This document shows, one piece after another, positions 26,943 through 35,120 of a stretch of DNA of 64,000 nucleotides. The notes beneath the pieces are model-generated. The model saw nothing but the letters and a program-made list of their open reading frames with translations. It did no database searches and was not told where the DNA came from. Source of the DNA: Tsukamurella spumae (GTDB lineage Bacteria > Actinomycetota > Actinomycetes > Mycobacteriales > Mycobacteriaceae); the NCBI RefSeq assembly GCF_012396015.1, contig NZ_JAAXOQ010000017.1, positions 1 to 64,000 on the forward strand, read 5' to 3'. The stretch's first letter is position 1. Each line of letters starts with the position of its first letter. The position numbers and the translations under genes are program-made.

Positions 26943-28825
26943 CAGTCCTGCCCTACCGTGATCACTCCGAGCGCGGTGAGCAGCGCGCGCGGATCCCAGG
27001 TGACCGATTCCTCGACGATCCGTCCGTCATCGAACCGGGCGAAGGTCGCACCGTTGACGGCCACCGCCCTGCGCGTGGCGGGAATGCCGAGGAAGGGCTC
27101 GGTGTGCGCGCCGGTGCTGTGCCACCGGATCGCGGCGCTCGATCCCTCGACGATGATCTCGTCGATGACCGTCTCGAGGTCCGGGAAGGCGGTGCGAGTG
27201 GCGACGATCGATGCCTTGAACTCGTCGCGACTGCGGACCTCGCCGCCGCTCTCGATGCGCCGGTAGTCGTCGCTGAGCAGATCGTCGAGTGCGTCGACCT
27301 CGCCGCGATCCCACGCCGCCTCCCACGCCCGCCGGATGCGTTCCTCTGCCGGCGGCTCGGCCGTGGTGCCGGCGGGCCGGGTCTCCACCGCGGCGATGGC
27401 CGCCGGCGCTCCGTCCGCTGTGCGGTGCCACAGGGGCGCAAGCCGATAGGTCGCCAGGAAGACGATGCCCGCAACGATGAAGCCCACGAAGTAGCTCAGG
27501 TCTCCCCATCCGGGGTGCGCCTTCGCCACCGGTCCCACGTAGAAGGAGAGGTTCCAGAACACCGACGAGACCGCCGCGCCGACCAGCCACGCCACGAAGC
27601 CCCATTCGAGGATGCGGCGCGAGTCGAAGAGCGCGGCGACCCCGGCGCGGCTGTGGCGCTTGTTCAGCACGTAGTCGAGCAGGAGCACGGCGCCGAACGG
27701 AGCGATCAGGTAGGCGCTGATGAAGAGGAAGGTCTTGAACTTCGCCTCGAAGTTCTCGTCCGCCCACAGGTTGACCAGGTAGGCCGCGATGCAGATCAGC
27801 ACGACGGCGGAGCGGCGGCTGATCGGGATGCGCAGCGTCTGAATCGAGATGGCGCCGCCGTACACGTTGAGGAAGTTCTGCGAGAACGACGAGATCAGCA
27901 CGATCAGCAGCGCCGGCACATGGAACGGGCCGGTCAGGCGATCGAGAGCCTCGATCGGAGACTCACCGGTCGCCGCGGAGCTTCCGAGCAGGGCGCCCGC
28001 GATGCCCAGCCAGGACAGGGCGATGAAATTGCCCGCGAAGGTCCACATCCCGGTGGCCCGGTTGACCGAGTCCTCGTCGGGCAGGTACCGCGAGTAGTCC
28101 GATGCGAAGGGCCACCACGCGATCAGGAACGAGAGGAAGAAGCCGGCGAACGTGATCCAGCCGCCCCACCCGCCGATCCATCCCGAGGCCTGCGTGTTGG
28201 TGGCGAATCCCCCGGTCCATCCCCGGCTCACCGACACGATGGTGATCATCAGGAAGCCGAAGAACAACACCACGGCGAGGATGCGTTCGAGGAAGTGGAT
28301 CATGTTGTACCCGAACACCGCGACCACCAGCTGCAGGCTGACGATCACCAGGGTGCCGAGCCAGTAGGGGATTCCCGGCACGAGTTTCTGGAGGGCATGC
28401 CCGCCGAGGATCACCGTGACTGCGGCCCAGCCGATTCCGGCGAACACATTGATGTAGGCCACCGGAATGAAGTTCCCGAAGAAGCCGAGCGGGCCGCGCG
28501 CTTGAATCTGCTGCGGGACCCCGAGCCGACCGCCCATCCGGGACAGAACACCCATCACCACCGCGCCCACGAGCGAGCCGCACAGGATCGCGGTGACCGC
28601 CGAGGTGAGCGACAAGCCGAAGCCCGTCGCCGCGAAGCCGAGCACCATGATCGGGAAGTTCATCCCCGCGGCGAACCACACGAAGAACTGTGAAACAGGT
28701 CTTCCGTGGCGTTCGGCCGCGGGTATCTCGTCGATGCCGTAGGGCTCCACCGCTGCGATCTTGTCGCGGTACTGCAGGTCGGGGGTTTCTGTGGCCGGGG
28801 ATGCCACGCGCTGACTCTCTTGCAT
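26942..28825 (-). CDS. NCS1-family permease fused to a C-terminal SnoaL-like domain
   Basis: A 627-residue fusion. Residues about 25–490 are a 12-segment permease of the nucleobase:cation symporter-1 family (cytosine, uracil, allantoin, hydantoin), with GFAATGFGLSL in the first helix and a Trp-rich WWPFASDYSRYLP region. Residues about 500–627 form an NTF2/SnoaL-like ester-cyclase-type domain (RRAWEAAWDRGEVDALDDLL at its start). The domain may bind or convert the imported compound at the membrane, or regulate uptake; I know of no characterised example. ATG at 28825 is supported by a promoter whose -10 box ends seven bases upstream, giving a leaderless mRNA. The frame is continuous through the junction, so it is a true fusion unless the assembly lost a stop. 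Confidence 0.88.
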   Translation of the reverse strand: MQESQRVASPATETPDLQYRDKIAAVEPYGIDEIPAAERHGRPVSQFFVWFAAGMNFPIMVLGFAATGFGLSLTSAVTAILCGSLVGAVVMGVLSRMGGRLGVPQQIQARGPLGFFGNFIPVAYINVFAGIGWAAVTVILGGHALQKLVPGIPYWLGTLVIVSLQLVVAVFGYNMIHFLERILAVVLFFGFLMITIVSVSRGWTGGFATNTQASGWIGGWGGWITFAGFFLSFLIAWWPFASDYSRYLPDEDSVNRATGMWTFAGNFIALSWLGIAGALLGSSAATGESPIEALDRLTGPFHVPALLIVLISSFSQNFLNVYGGAISIQTLRIPISRRSAVVLICIAAYLVNLWADENFEAKFKTFLFISAYLIAPFGAVLLLDYVLNKRHSRAGVAALFDSRRILEWGFVAWLVGAAVSSVFWNLSFYVGPVAKAHPGWGDLSYFVGFIVAGIVFLATYRLAPLWHRTADGAPAAIAAVETRPAGTTAEPPAEERIRRAWEAAWDRGEVDALDDLLSDDYRRIESGGEVRSRDEFKASIVATRTAFPDLETVIDEIIVEGSSAAIRWHSTGAHTEPFLGIPATRRAVAVNGATFARFDDGRIVEESVTWDPRALLTALGVITVGQD

Positions 28826-28829
28826 GCAA
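28820..28829. promoter_or_regulatory. TTGCATGCAA palindrome over the permease start codon
   Basis: A perfect 10-bp palindrome whose centre is the ATG of the permease gene. The same sequence, extended to CTGTTGCATGCAAGA, sits on the start of the divergent gene (29044). It is the best candidate operator for the GntR regulator of this locus, and binding here would block transcription start directly. Confidence 0.7.
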
Positions 28830-28832
28830 CAG

Positions 28833-28861
28833 AACGTAACCCCGGTCACACCGCATGTCAA
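28833..28861 (-). promoter_or_regulatory. Promoter of the permease–flavin reductase operon
   Basis: On the minus strand TTGACA (28861–28856), 17-base spacer, TACGTT (28838–28833). Seven bases separate the -10 box from the ATG at 28825, so transcription should start at the start codon. The geometry is identical to the divergent promoter at 29012–29040. Confidence 0.75.
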
Positions 28862-29011
28862 CGGTCAATCTTTCGCGCGCACACCACCTCTCCCCGTGCG
28901 ACCGCTTCCCAAAATCTCGCACACCCTCGCTGTCCTGCATATTCCAGGCGATCATGCGGCGCGAATCGGCCGGCGCGCCATGAGCCACGACCGCTCCTAT
29001 TCCACACACCC

Positions 29012-29040
29012 TTGACCGCGCAGCGTCGAGGCACTAGCGT
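29012..29040 (+). promoter_or_regulatory. Promoter of the DUF1185–hydrolase–dehydrogenase operon
   Basis: TTGACC (29012–29017), 17-base spacer, TAGCGT (29035–29040), then seven bases (CTGTTGC) to the ATG at 29048. It predicts a leaderless mRNA and mirrors the promoter on the other strand at 28833–28861, including the seven-base CTGTTGC gap. Confidence 0.75.
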
Positions 29041-29043
29041 CTG

Positions 29044-29053
29044 TTGCATGCAA
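29044..29053. promoter_or_regulatory. TTGCATGCAA palindrome over the first DUF1185 start codon
   Basis: A second exact copy of the palindrome at 28820, again centred on the ATG, in the opposite orientation of transcription. The copies are 224 bases apart. It is the presumed operator for the GntR protein encoded at 25709–26368. Confidence 0.7.
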
Positions 29054-29668
29054 GAAAGAGACTCGCCGGCTGACATCGGCCTGCGCAAGGTCGTGACCTA
29101 CCGCGAAGAGGTGATCACCGAAGCAGGAGCCGCTCCGGCGCGCCCCGCCCACCAGGCCAGCGTCGCAGTGGTGCTGGCCAATCCGTGGATCGGCACGGGG
29201 CCGGCACAGGACCTCTCGGCCGAGGTTCAGCGGATCGCCCCGAAGGTGGCACGACTGGTCAGCGATCGACTCATCGCGGCGTTGGGATCGGTCGAGGCGA
29301 TCGAGGCGTTCGGCAAAGCCGCGATCATCGGCCACAACGGCGAACTCGAGCACGGCAGCGCGCTGATCCACACACCGTACTTCGGAAATCTGTTGCGAGA
29401 GTTCGTCGCGGGTGAGTCGATCATCTGCTTCACCGATGCCCGCGCCGATGCCGGAACCACCGTGTCGGTACCCCTGTGGCACAAGCTGCACGCCGCCACG
29501 CGGAGCCACTACCAGTCCGTCACCGCCCGCGTGGCCGATGCACCGGGCCCCGATGAGATCGTGGTGATCGCGGCCGCATCGACCGGGCCACGACCCCATC
29601 CGCGAATCGGCGACCGCGCCACCGATCCCACTGTCACCGCCCAGAATCAGGAGAGCATCTCGTCATGA
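29048..29668 (+). CDS. DUF1185 (amino acid synthesis family) protein, first copy
   Basis: A 206-residue protein of the DUF1185/AA_synth family (PF06684). Known members have a variant of the chorismate-mutase-like fold and are often linked to amino-acid or N-compound metabolism without a proven reaction. The signature is FGKAAIIGHNGELEHGSALIHTPYFGN near residues 94–120. It starts with ATG at 29048, directly at the predicted transcription start. Its stop overlaps the start of the second copy (ATGA), and the two may form a heteromer. Confidence 0.87.
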   Translation: MQERDSPADIGLRKVVTYREEVITEAGAAPARPAHQASVAVVLANPWIGTGPAQDLSAEVQRIAPKVARLVSDRLIAALGSVEAIEAFGKAAIIGHNGELEHGSALIHTPYFGNLLREFVAGESIICFTDARADAGTTVSVPLWHKLHAATRSHYQSVTARVADAPGPDEIVVIAAASTGPRPHPRIGDRATDPTVTAQNQESISS

Positions 29669-30216
29669 AGCTTCGCAAGATCGTCACCGTCGTCGAGGAG
29701 ATCCGCACGGAAGGCGGGCGCACCGTCGAGCCCGCCGCCCGTGTCGCCGTCGTGGCAGCCGTCATCGAGAACCCCTGGGCGAAAATGAGCTTCGTTGAGG
29801 ACCTGGCGCCGGGAATCGCGGCGAACGCCTCGGATCTGGGCGCCCTGCTGGCGCCGCGGGTACTCGCAGCGCTGGACGCCCCCGCCGAGGCGTACGGCAA
29901 AGCCGCGATCGTGGGCCTGGCCGGCGAGATCGAGCACGGCTCGGCGCTGATCCACACCCTTGCGTTCGGCGACCACTTCCGAGTCGCGGCGAACGCGACC
30001 ACGCTGCTGCCCGCCGTCGAGAAGCGAGCGCCTGCGGGCGTCGTCTTCGACATCCCGCTCAAGCACATCACCGATGCGACGATCCGTTCGCATCATCAGA
30101 GCCTTGAGGTGCGGATCGCCGACGCGCCGCACCCGGACGAGATCGTCATCGCGCTCGCCGCCGCCGCCCAGGGGCGGCCGCAGCAGCGACTCGCCCCGCT
30201 GAGCACCGAGCAGTAG
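29665..30216 (+). CDS. DUF1185 (amino acid synthesis family) protein, second copy
   Basis: A 183-residue paralogue of the preceding protein, with YGKAAIVGLAGEIEHGSALIHTLAFGD near residues 77–103 in the same place. The GEIEHGSALIHT core is strictly shared, while the C-terminal tail is shorter. Tandem copies suggest a complex with two different subunits or a duplicated activity. It is four-base coupled to the first copy, and the hydrolase gene starts four bases after its stop. Confidence 0.87.
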   Translation: MKLRKIVTVVEEIRTEGGRTVEPAARVAVVAAVIENPWAKMSFVEDLAPGIAANASDLGALLAPRVLAALDAPAEAYGKAAIVGLAGEIEHGSALIHTLAFGDHFRVAANATTLLPAVEKRAPAGVVFDIPLKHITDATIRSHHQSLEVRIADAPHPDEIVIALAAAAQGRPQQRLAPLSTEQ

Positions 30217-30220
30217 TCCG

Positions 30221-30952
30221 GTGGCGACGCCGACGCTCGTGCTCCTCCACGGTGTGGGGCTCGATCACACCGTGTGGGAGCCGGTGATAGCACTGCTGGG
30301 CGATCGCTTCCGCATCGTCGCGCCGGATCTGCCGGGGCACGGCGACGGTGCCACGGTGCCGGAGGGTGTCACCCTGGCGGATCTGGCGGAGACCGTCGCC
30401 GCGCGGGTTCCTCCCGGCTCGCACGTCGTGGGATTCTCGCTGGGCGCGTTGATCGCCCAGTACCTCGCCGTGCGCCGTCGTCCCCTGGTGGCGTCGTTGA
30501 CCTCGGTGAGTTCGGTGTGCCGGCGCACCGAGGGCGAGCGCGCGGCGGTACTCGGCCGGCTCGCCACCGCGGAATCGGACCCGACCGCCGGCACGGCGGC
30601 CTCGCTCGAGCGTTGGTACCGGGGCACCGACGTGCCGCAGAGCCTGATCGAGGCGACGCGAAACGTCCTCGAGAACAACGACCCGGTGAGCTTCGTGCGC
30701 TGTTACCGGGTGTTCGCGACCGGCGACGCCGATGTCGGTCCGCTGCTCGGCGAGATCGCCGTCCCGGCGCTCGCCATCACCGGCGAACTCGATCCCGGCT
30801 CCACGCCGGAGATGACCTACCGTCTCGCCGAAGCCATCCCCGGCTGCAGCCCGGTGGTCGTTCCGGGCGCACGCCACATGCTGCCGGTGCAGAATCCCAC
30901 GGCCCTCGTCGGCGCCTTGACCGACTTTCTCGGAAGGAACTTCCATGTCTGA
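30221..30952 (+). CDS. Alpha/beta-hydrolase (RutD/enol-lactonase-like)
   Basis: A 243-residue hydrolase. LLHGVGLDHTVWEPV near residue 6, GFSLGALIAQYLA near 71 (nucleophile Ser), TGELDPGSTP near 188 (Asp) and GARHMLPVQNP near 216 (His) form a complete triad as in 3-oxoadipate enol-lactonases and the aminoacrylate hydrolase RutD. In a flavin-monooxygenase pathway it could hydrolyse the ring-opened amide, lactone or carbamate. The start is GTG at 30221, four bases after the preceding stop. Its end overlaps the aldehyde dehydrogenase start by eight bases. Confidence 0.88.
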   Translation: MATPTLVLLHGVGLDHTVWEPVIALLGDRFRIVAPDLPGHGDGATVPEGVTLADLAETVAARVPPGSHVVGFSLGALIAQYLAVRRRPLVASLTSVSSVCRRTEGERAAVLGRLATAESDPTAGTAASLERWYRGTDVPQSLIEATRNVLENNDPVSFVRCYRVFATGDADVGPLLGEIAVPALAITGELDPGSTPEMTYRLAEAIPGCSPVVVPGARHMLPVQNPTALVGALTDFLGRNFHV

Positions 30953-32432
30953 GCTCCGCCGGCTCGACCACTTCATCGGTGGCGAGTACCTGGCCCCGCA
31001 GTCGGGCGCGTATTTCACCAGCACCAACCCCGCCACCGGTGCCGCCCTGTATGAGGCGGCGCGCGGTGACGCTGGAGACGTGGACGCGGCCGTGCGTTCG
31101 GCCCGCACCGCATTCGAGGACCCGCGGTGGCGCTCGTTGAGCCGTACCCGGCGCGGGCACCTGCTCCGCCGACTCGGCGATCTGGTCGCCGAGAACGCCG
31201 AGGAGCTCGCCCGCTCGGAGAGCCTGGACAACGGCAAGCTGTTGCGCGAGATGCGCGGCCAGCTCACGACGCTGCCCGAGTACTACTACTATTACGCCGG
31301 CCTCGCCGACAAGATCGAAGGCGCGGTGGTACCGGCCTCCGATACTCGCGTGCTCAACTACACCATGCGCGAACCGCTCGGCGTGGTCGGAGCGATCACC
31401 CCGTGGAACTCGCCGCTGACGCTGACCACCAGCAAGCTCGCGCCGGCGTTGTGCGCCGGAAACACCGTGGTGATCAAGCCCTCCGAGCACACCTCGGCCA
31501 CCGTGCTGCGCCTCGCGGAGCTCGTGATCGAGGCCGGGTTCCCCGCAGGTGCGGTGAACGTGGTCACCGGATTCGGCGGCGAGGCGGGGCAGGCCCTCGT
31601 CGATCACCGCGACCTGGCGAAGATCTCGTTCACCGGGAGCACCGCCACGGGCTCACGCATCGCGGCCGCAGCGGCGGGCCGATTCATCGGCTCCACACTG
31701 GAACTCGGCGGCAAGTCGCCCAACATCGTCTTCGACGACGCCGACGTGGCCAACGCCGCCACGGGGGTGGTCGCCGGAATCTTCGCCGCCGCCGGCCAGA
31801 CGTGCATCGCCGGTAGCCGCGTGTTCGCGCAGCGGGGCGTCTACGACGAGCTGCTCGAGCGCGTGAGCGAGCGCGCACGCAGCATTCGGATGGGCGATCC
31901 CCTCGCCGACGACACCGAGATCGGTCCCCTCGCCTTCGAGGCCCAGCGCGACAAGGTGGCCTCGTACGTCGATCTCGGCCGCAGCGAGGGGGCCCGGGTC
32001 CTGGTCGGCGGGCAGGCATCCGACGGTGGCCTCGGCGGCTACTTCTACGAGCCGACCGTGCTGGTGGACGTCAACAACGACATGCGGGTGGTGCGCGAGG
32101 AGATCTTCGGTCCCGTCGCCGCCATCATGGCCTTCGACACCGAGGACGAGGTGCTGGCGCTGGCCAACGACACCGACTACGGCCTCGCCGCCGGCGTGTG
32201 GACCACGAACCTCGCACGCGCGCATCGCATGGCGAGCCGGCTCGAGGCGGGCACGGTGTGGGTGAACACCTATCGCGCGATGTCCCCGATGTCGCCGCGG
32301 CAGGGCTTCAAGAGCAGCGGCGTGGGCGTGGAGCACGGCACGGAGACCATCAAGGAGTACACGCGCCTCAAGAGCGTCTGGATCAATACCGACGAGGGGC
32401 CCGTCCCGGACCCGTTCGTGATGCGCGGCTGA
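30945..32432 (+). CDS. NAD(P)-dependent aldehyde dehydrogenase
   Basis: A 495-residue member of the aldehyde dehydrogenase superfamily. The catalytic Glu is in LELGGKSPN (Glu253) and the catalytic Cys in GQTCIAGSR (Cys287). The cofactor-binding TPWNSPL and FTGSTATG stretches are present. It would oxidise an aldehyde released by ring cleavage, such as a semialdehyde, to its acid. The substrate cannot be read from sequence; 2-hydroxymuconic-type and succinate-semialdehyde-type relatives both fit. It is translationally coupled to the hydrolase and 65 bases ahead of the monooxygenase gene. Confidence 0.94.
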   Translation: MSELRRLDHFIGGEYLAPQSGAYFTSTNPATGAALYEAARGDAGDVDAAVRSARTAFEDPRWRSLSRTRRGHLLRRLGDLVAENAEELARSESLDNGKLLREMRGQLTTLPEYYYYYAGLADKIEGAVVPASDTRVLNYTMREPLGVVGAITPWNSPLTLTTSKLAPALCAGNTVVIKPSEHTSATVLRLAELVIEAGFPAGAVNVVTGFGGEAGQALVDHRDLAKISFTGSTATGSRIAAAAAGRFIGSTLELGGKSPNIVFDDADVANAATGVVAGIFAAAGQTCIAGSRVFAQRGVYDELLERVSERARSIRMGDPLADDTEIGPLAFEAQRDKVASYVDLGRSEGARVLVGGQASDGGLGGYFYEPTVLVDVNNDMRVVREEIFGPVAAIMAFDTEDEVLALANDTDYGLAAGVWTTNLARAHRMASRLEAGTVWVNTYRAMSPMSPRQGFKSSGVGVEHGTETIKEYTRLKSVWINTDEGPVPDPFVMRG

Positions 32433-32497
32433 CGCCGGCACATCACCCGACACCGGACGGCGCCGCGCCGCCCGCACGACACACCGAAGGAGCAGTC

Positions 32498-33556
32498 ATG
32501 AGGTTCTCCCTCTTCGTCCACATGGAACGCTGGGACGAATCCACCACCCACCGCGAGCAGTTCGAGAACCTTGCGGAGCTGACGCTGATGGCCGAGGCCG
32601 GTGGCTTCGGCACGGTGTGGGTGGGCGAGCACCACGCCATGGAGTACACCATCTCGCCGAGCCCGCTGCCGGTGCTGGCCTACCTCGCGGCCAAGACCAG
32701 CACGATCCGCTTGGGTGCCGGGACGCTGGTCGCGCCGTTCTGGAATCCGATCCGGGCCGCAGGCGAGACCGCGCTGCTCGACGTGATCTCCAACGGCCGC
32801 ATGGAGGTCGGGCTCGCGCGGGGCGCCTACCAGATCGAGTTCGACCGGCTCGTTCCCGGGCTGCAGGCCACCGACGGCGGCAAGCACCTGCGGGAGCTCG
32901 TGCCGGCCGTCCGCAAGCTCTGGCAGGGCGACTACGCGCACGACGGTGAGATCTGGCGCTTCCCCACCTCCACGAGCGTTCCCAAGCCGGTCCAGCAGCC
33001 GACGCCGCCGATGTGGGTCGCCGCTCGCGACCCCGCGTCGCACGACTTCGCCGTGGAGCAGGGCTGCAACGTGATGGTCACCCCGTTGATGAAGGGCGAC
33101 GAAGAGGTCGTCGACCTCAAGCGCAAGTTCGATACCGCGGTGAGCAATCACCCGGAGATCACCACCCGCCCCGAGATCATGGTGCTACGCCACACCCACG
33201 TGCACGATGCCGACGATCCCGAGGGCTGGCGTCCCGCCGCAGAGGCCATCTCGAAGTTCTACCGCACGTTCGACGCCTGGTTCGGCAACAAGACCACGCC
33301 CGTCAACGGCTTCCTGGATCCCAGCCCCGAGTCGAAGTTCGCCGAGCGCCCCGAGTTCGCACTCGATTCGCTGCACCGCACCGCGATGATCGGCACTCCG
33401 GCCGAGGTGATCGCGCGGCTGCGCGAGTACGAGGCGCTGGGCATCGACGAGTTCAGCTTCTGGATCGACAACAGCATGACGCACGAGGCCAAGCGGGATT
33501 CCCTGCGCCGCTTCATCGACGAGGTGGTCCCGCAGTTCGCTCAGGCGAAGGCGTAG
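32498..33556 (+). CDS. LLM-class flavin-dependent monooxygenase
   Basis: A 352-residue luciferase-like (bacterial luciferase fold) monooxygenase. The opening MRFSLFVHMERWDES, the AEAGGFGTVWVGEHHAMEY region (about residues 32–50) and GMARGAY-like GLARGAYQIEF near 106 match the alkanal/RutA-related class that uses FMNH2 from a separate reductase. The flavin reductase at 26415 is the likely partner. In related systems such enzymes open uracil (RutA) or pyridine-type rings. ATG at 32498 follows GAAGGAG. The gene ends 16 bases inside the convergent Baeyer-Villiger monooxygenase gene. Confidence 0.9.
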   Translation: MRFSLFVHMERWDESTTHREQFENLAELTLMAEAGGFGTVWVGEHHAMEYTISPSPLPVLAYLAAKTSTIRLGAGTLVAPFWNPIRAAGETALLDVISNGRMEVGLARGAYQIEFDRLVPGLQATDGGKHLRELVPAVRKLWQGDYAHDGEIWRFPTSTSVPKPVQQPTPPMWVAARDPASHDFAVEQGCNVMVTPLMKGDEEVVDLKRKFDTAVSNHPEITTRPEIMVLRHTHVHDADDPEGWRPAAEAISKFYRTFDAWFGNKTTPVNGFLDPSPESKFAERPEFALDSLHRTAMIGTPAEVIARLREYEALGIDEFSFWIDNSMTHEAKRDSLRRFIDEVVPQFAQAKA

Positions 33557-35028
33557 TCGGCGAGCGGGAAGCTCCGCGCGTCCCGTCGGGCACCGATCAC
33601 CGAACTGGGGCGCAGGAGCGTCGCCTCGCCGTGCGGGTCGAAGTAGTAACTCCGGCTCCCCTCGCAGGATCCGAGTTGGAACACCGAGCGCCGAAGGCGC
33701 GCCGACATCGTCTCCAGGAAGCGGTCATTGGCCGCTTCGCTGATCTCGACGGTGCGCGCGCCTCGGCGCTCGAACTCGTCCAGCACGCGCCGCAGGTGGA
33801 CCATCTGCGATTCGATGGTCCAGAAGTAGCTCAACCCGGTGTACGAGTAGGGGCTGTGCAAGCTGAAGAAGTTCGGGAACTTCGGCACCGCCATGCCCTC
33901 GTAGGCCTGGAACCGTCCCTCGCGCCAGAACTCACCGAGGTTGCGACCGTCGCGGCCCGTCACGTCGATCGCGGGGAAGTTCTTCTCCCACAATGAGAAC
34001 CCGGTGGCCAGCACCAGCACATCCAGCTCGTGGACGGTACCGTCGGCCATCTCGATGCCGTGCGGCAGCACCCGTGCAATCGACGAGGCCTCGAGCGTGA
34101 CGTTCCGCCGGGAGAAGGTCGGGAAGTACGTGTTGGAGAAGGTGGGCCGCTTGCAGCCGAAGGAGTACGACGGGGTGAGCGCCGCGCGGGTCGCCGCGTT
34201 GCGGACCTGAACGAACATGTGCGCCTTGGCCAGCATCGCAGCGACGTCGTTGAACCGGTGGCCGTACCGGTAGTTGAGGACGCCGACGGTGTTGAGCGCC
34301 TCCAGCGCCGTCGAGTTCGCCAGGCGCGCAGCACGTTGCGTGAGCGGAAGCCGCCGGAACAGCGTCTTGACGGGGCCGGGGACCGGGAAGTCGACCTTCG
34401 GCACCACCCAGATCGGCGTGCGTTGGAACACGGTCAGGTGTCCCGCGACCTTCGCGAGCTCGGGCACCAACTGCACGCCGGTCGCGCCGGTGCCGATCAC
34501 CCCGATCCGGCGTCCGTCGAGCGAGAGATCGTCGTCCCATTGCGCGCTGTGCACGATCGTTCCCGCGAAGTCCTCGATCCCGTCGATCTCGGGCAGCTTG
34601 GGCTGGCTGAGGAAGCCCGTCGCCGTGATCAGGACACGCGCACGGAGCTTCTCCTCCAGTCCGCCGTCGCGGACCACGGTGACCTCCCACAGCGCCGCGT
34701 CCTCGTCCCATCGGGCGCCGCGCACGTCGACGCCGAAGCGCATCAACTCGCGCAGTCCGTACTTGTCGGCCACGTGGTTCGCGTACGCCTTCAGCTCCCC
34801 GCCGGGGGCGTACAGCCGCGACCAGTTCGGATTCGGCTCGAAGGAGTACGAGTAGGTGACCGAGGCGATGTCCACGGCCAGTCCCGGGTAGTGGTTGACG
34901 TGCCACGTTCCGCCGAGGTCGGTTTCGCGCTCGAGGATCACGATGTCCCGGGTTCCGCGACGGACCAGCTCGATCGCCGCGCCCATGCCGCCGAAGCCCG
35001 CCCCGACGATGATCACCTCGTGTGCCAT
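33541..35028 (-). CDS. Flavin-containing Baeyer-Villiger-type monooxygenase
   Basis: A 495-residue FAD/NADPH monooxygenase. GAGFGG (residues 9–14) binds FAD, the type I Baeyer-Villiger fingerprint FAGTIVHSAQW is at 154–164, and GTGATG (179–184) binds NADPH. Members convert ketones to esters or oxidise S and N atoms; EthA and MymA of mycobacteria are relatives. Its divergent neighbour is a ferredoxin reductase, with a perfect 14-bp palindrome between them that overlaps this gene's -10 candidate. The substrate is unknown. A second copy of this type is at 58045. Confidence 0.92.
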   Translation of the reverse strand: MAHEVIIVGAGFGGMGAAIELVRRGTRDIVILERETDLGGTWHVNHYPGLAVDIASVTYSYSFEPNPNWSRLYAPGGELKAYANHVADKYGLRELMRFGVDVRGARWDEDAALWEVTVVRDGGLEEKLRARVLITATGFLSQPKLPEIDGIEDFAGTIVHSAQWDDDLSLDGRRIGVIGTGATGVQLVPELAKVAGHLTVFQRTPIWVVPKVDFPVPGPVKTLFRRLPLTQRAARLANSTALEALNTVGVLNYRYGHRFNDVAAMLAKAHMFVQVRNAATRAALTPSYSFGCKRPTFSNTYFPTFSRRNVTLEASSIARVLPHGIEMADGTVHELDVLVLATGFSLWEKNFPAIDVTGRDGRNLGEFWREGRFQAYEGMAVPKFPNFFSLHSPYSYTGLSYFWTIESQMVHLRRVLDEFERRGARTVEISEAANDRFLETMSARLRRSVFQLGSCEGSRSYYFDPHGEATLLRPSSVIGARRDARSFPLADYAFA

Positions 35029-35070
35029 GCCCGTGTCCTTCCGATGGCGCGACGTCGCCGTCCCCCGAAT

Positions 35071-35084
35071 CTACACCGGTGTAG
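35071..35084. promoter_or_regulatory. CTACACCGGTGTAG palindrome, operator candidate
   Basis: A perfect 14-bp palindrome in the 92-base gap between divergent monooxygenase and ferredoxin-reductase genes. On the minus strand a TAGATT -10 candidate (35073–35068) overlaps it. This is the size and form of TetR-family operators. No tetR gene is nearby in the window. Confidence 0.55.
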
Positions 35085-35120
35085 GACGGGGCTCGTCGGC
35101 TCGGCCGGTAATCTGGAGCG

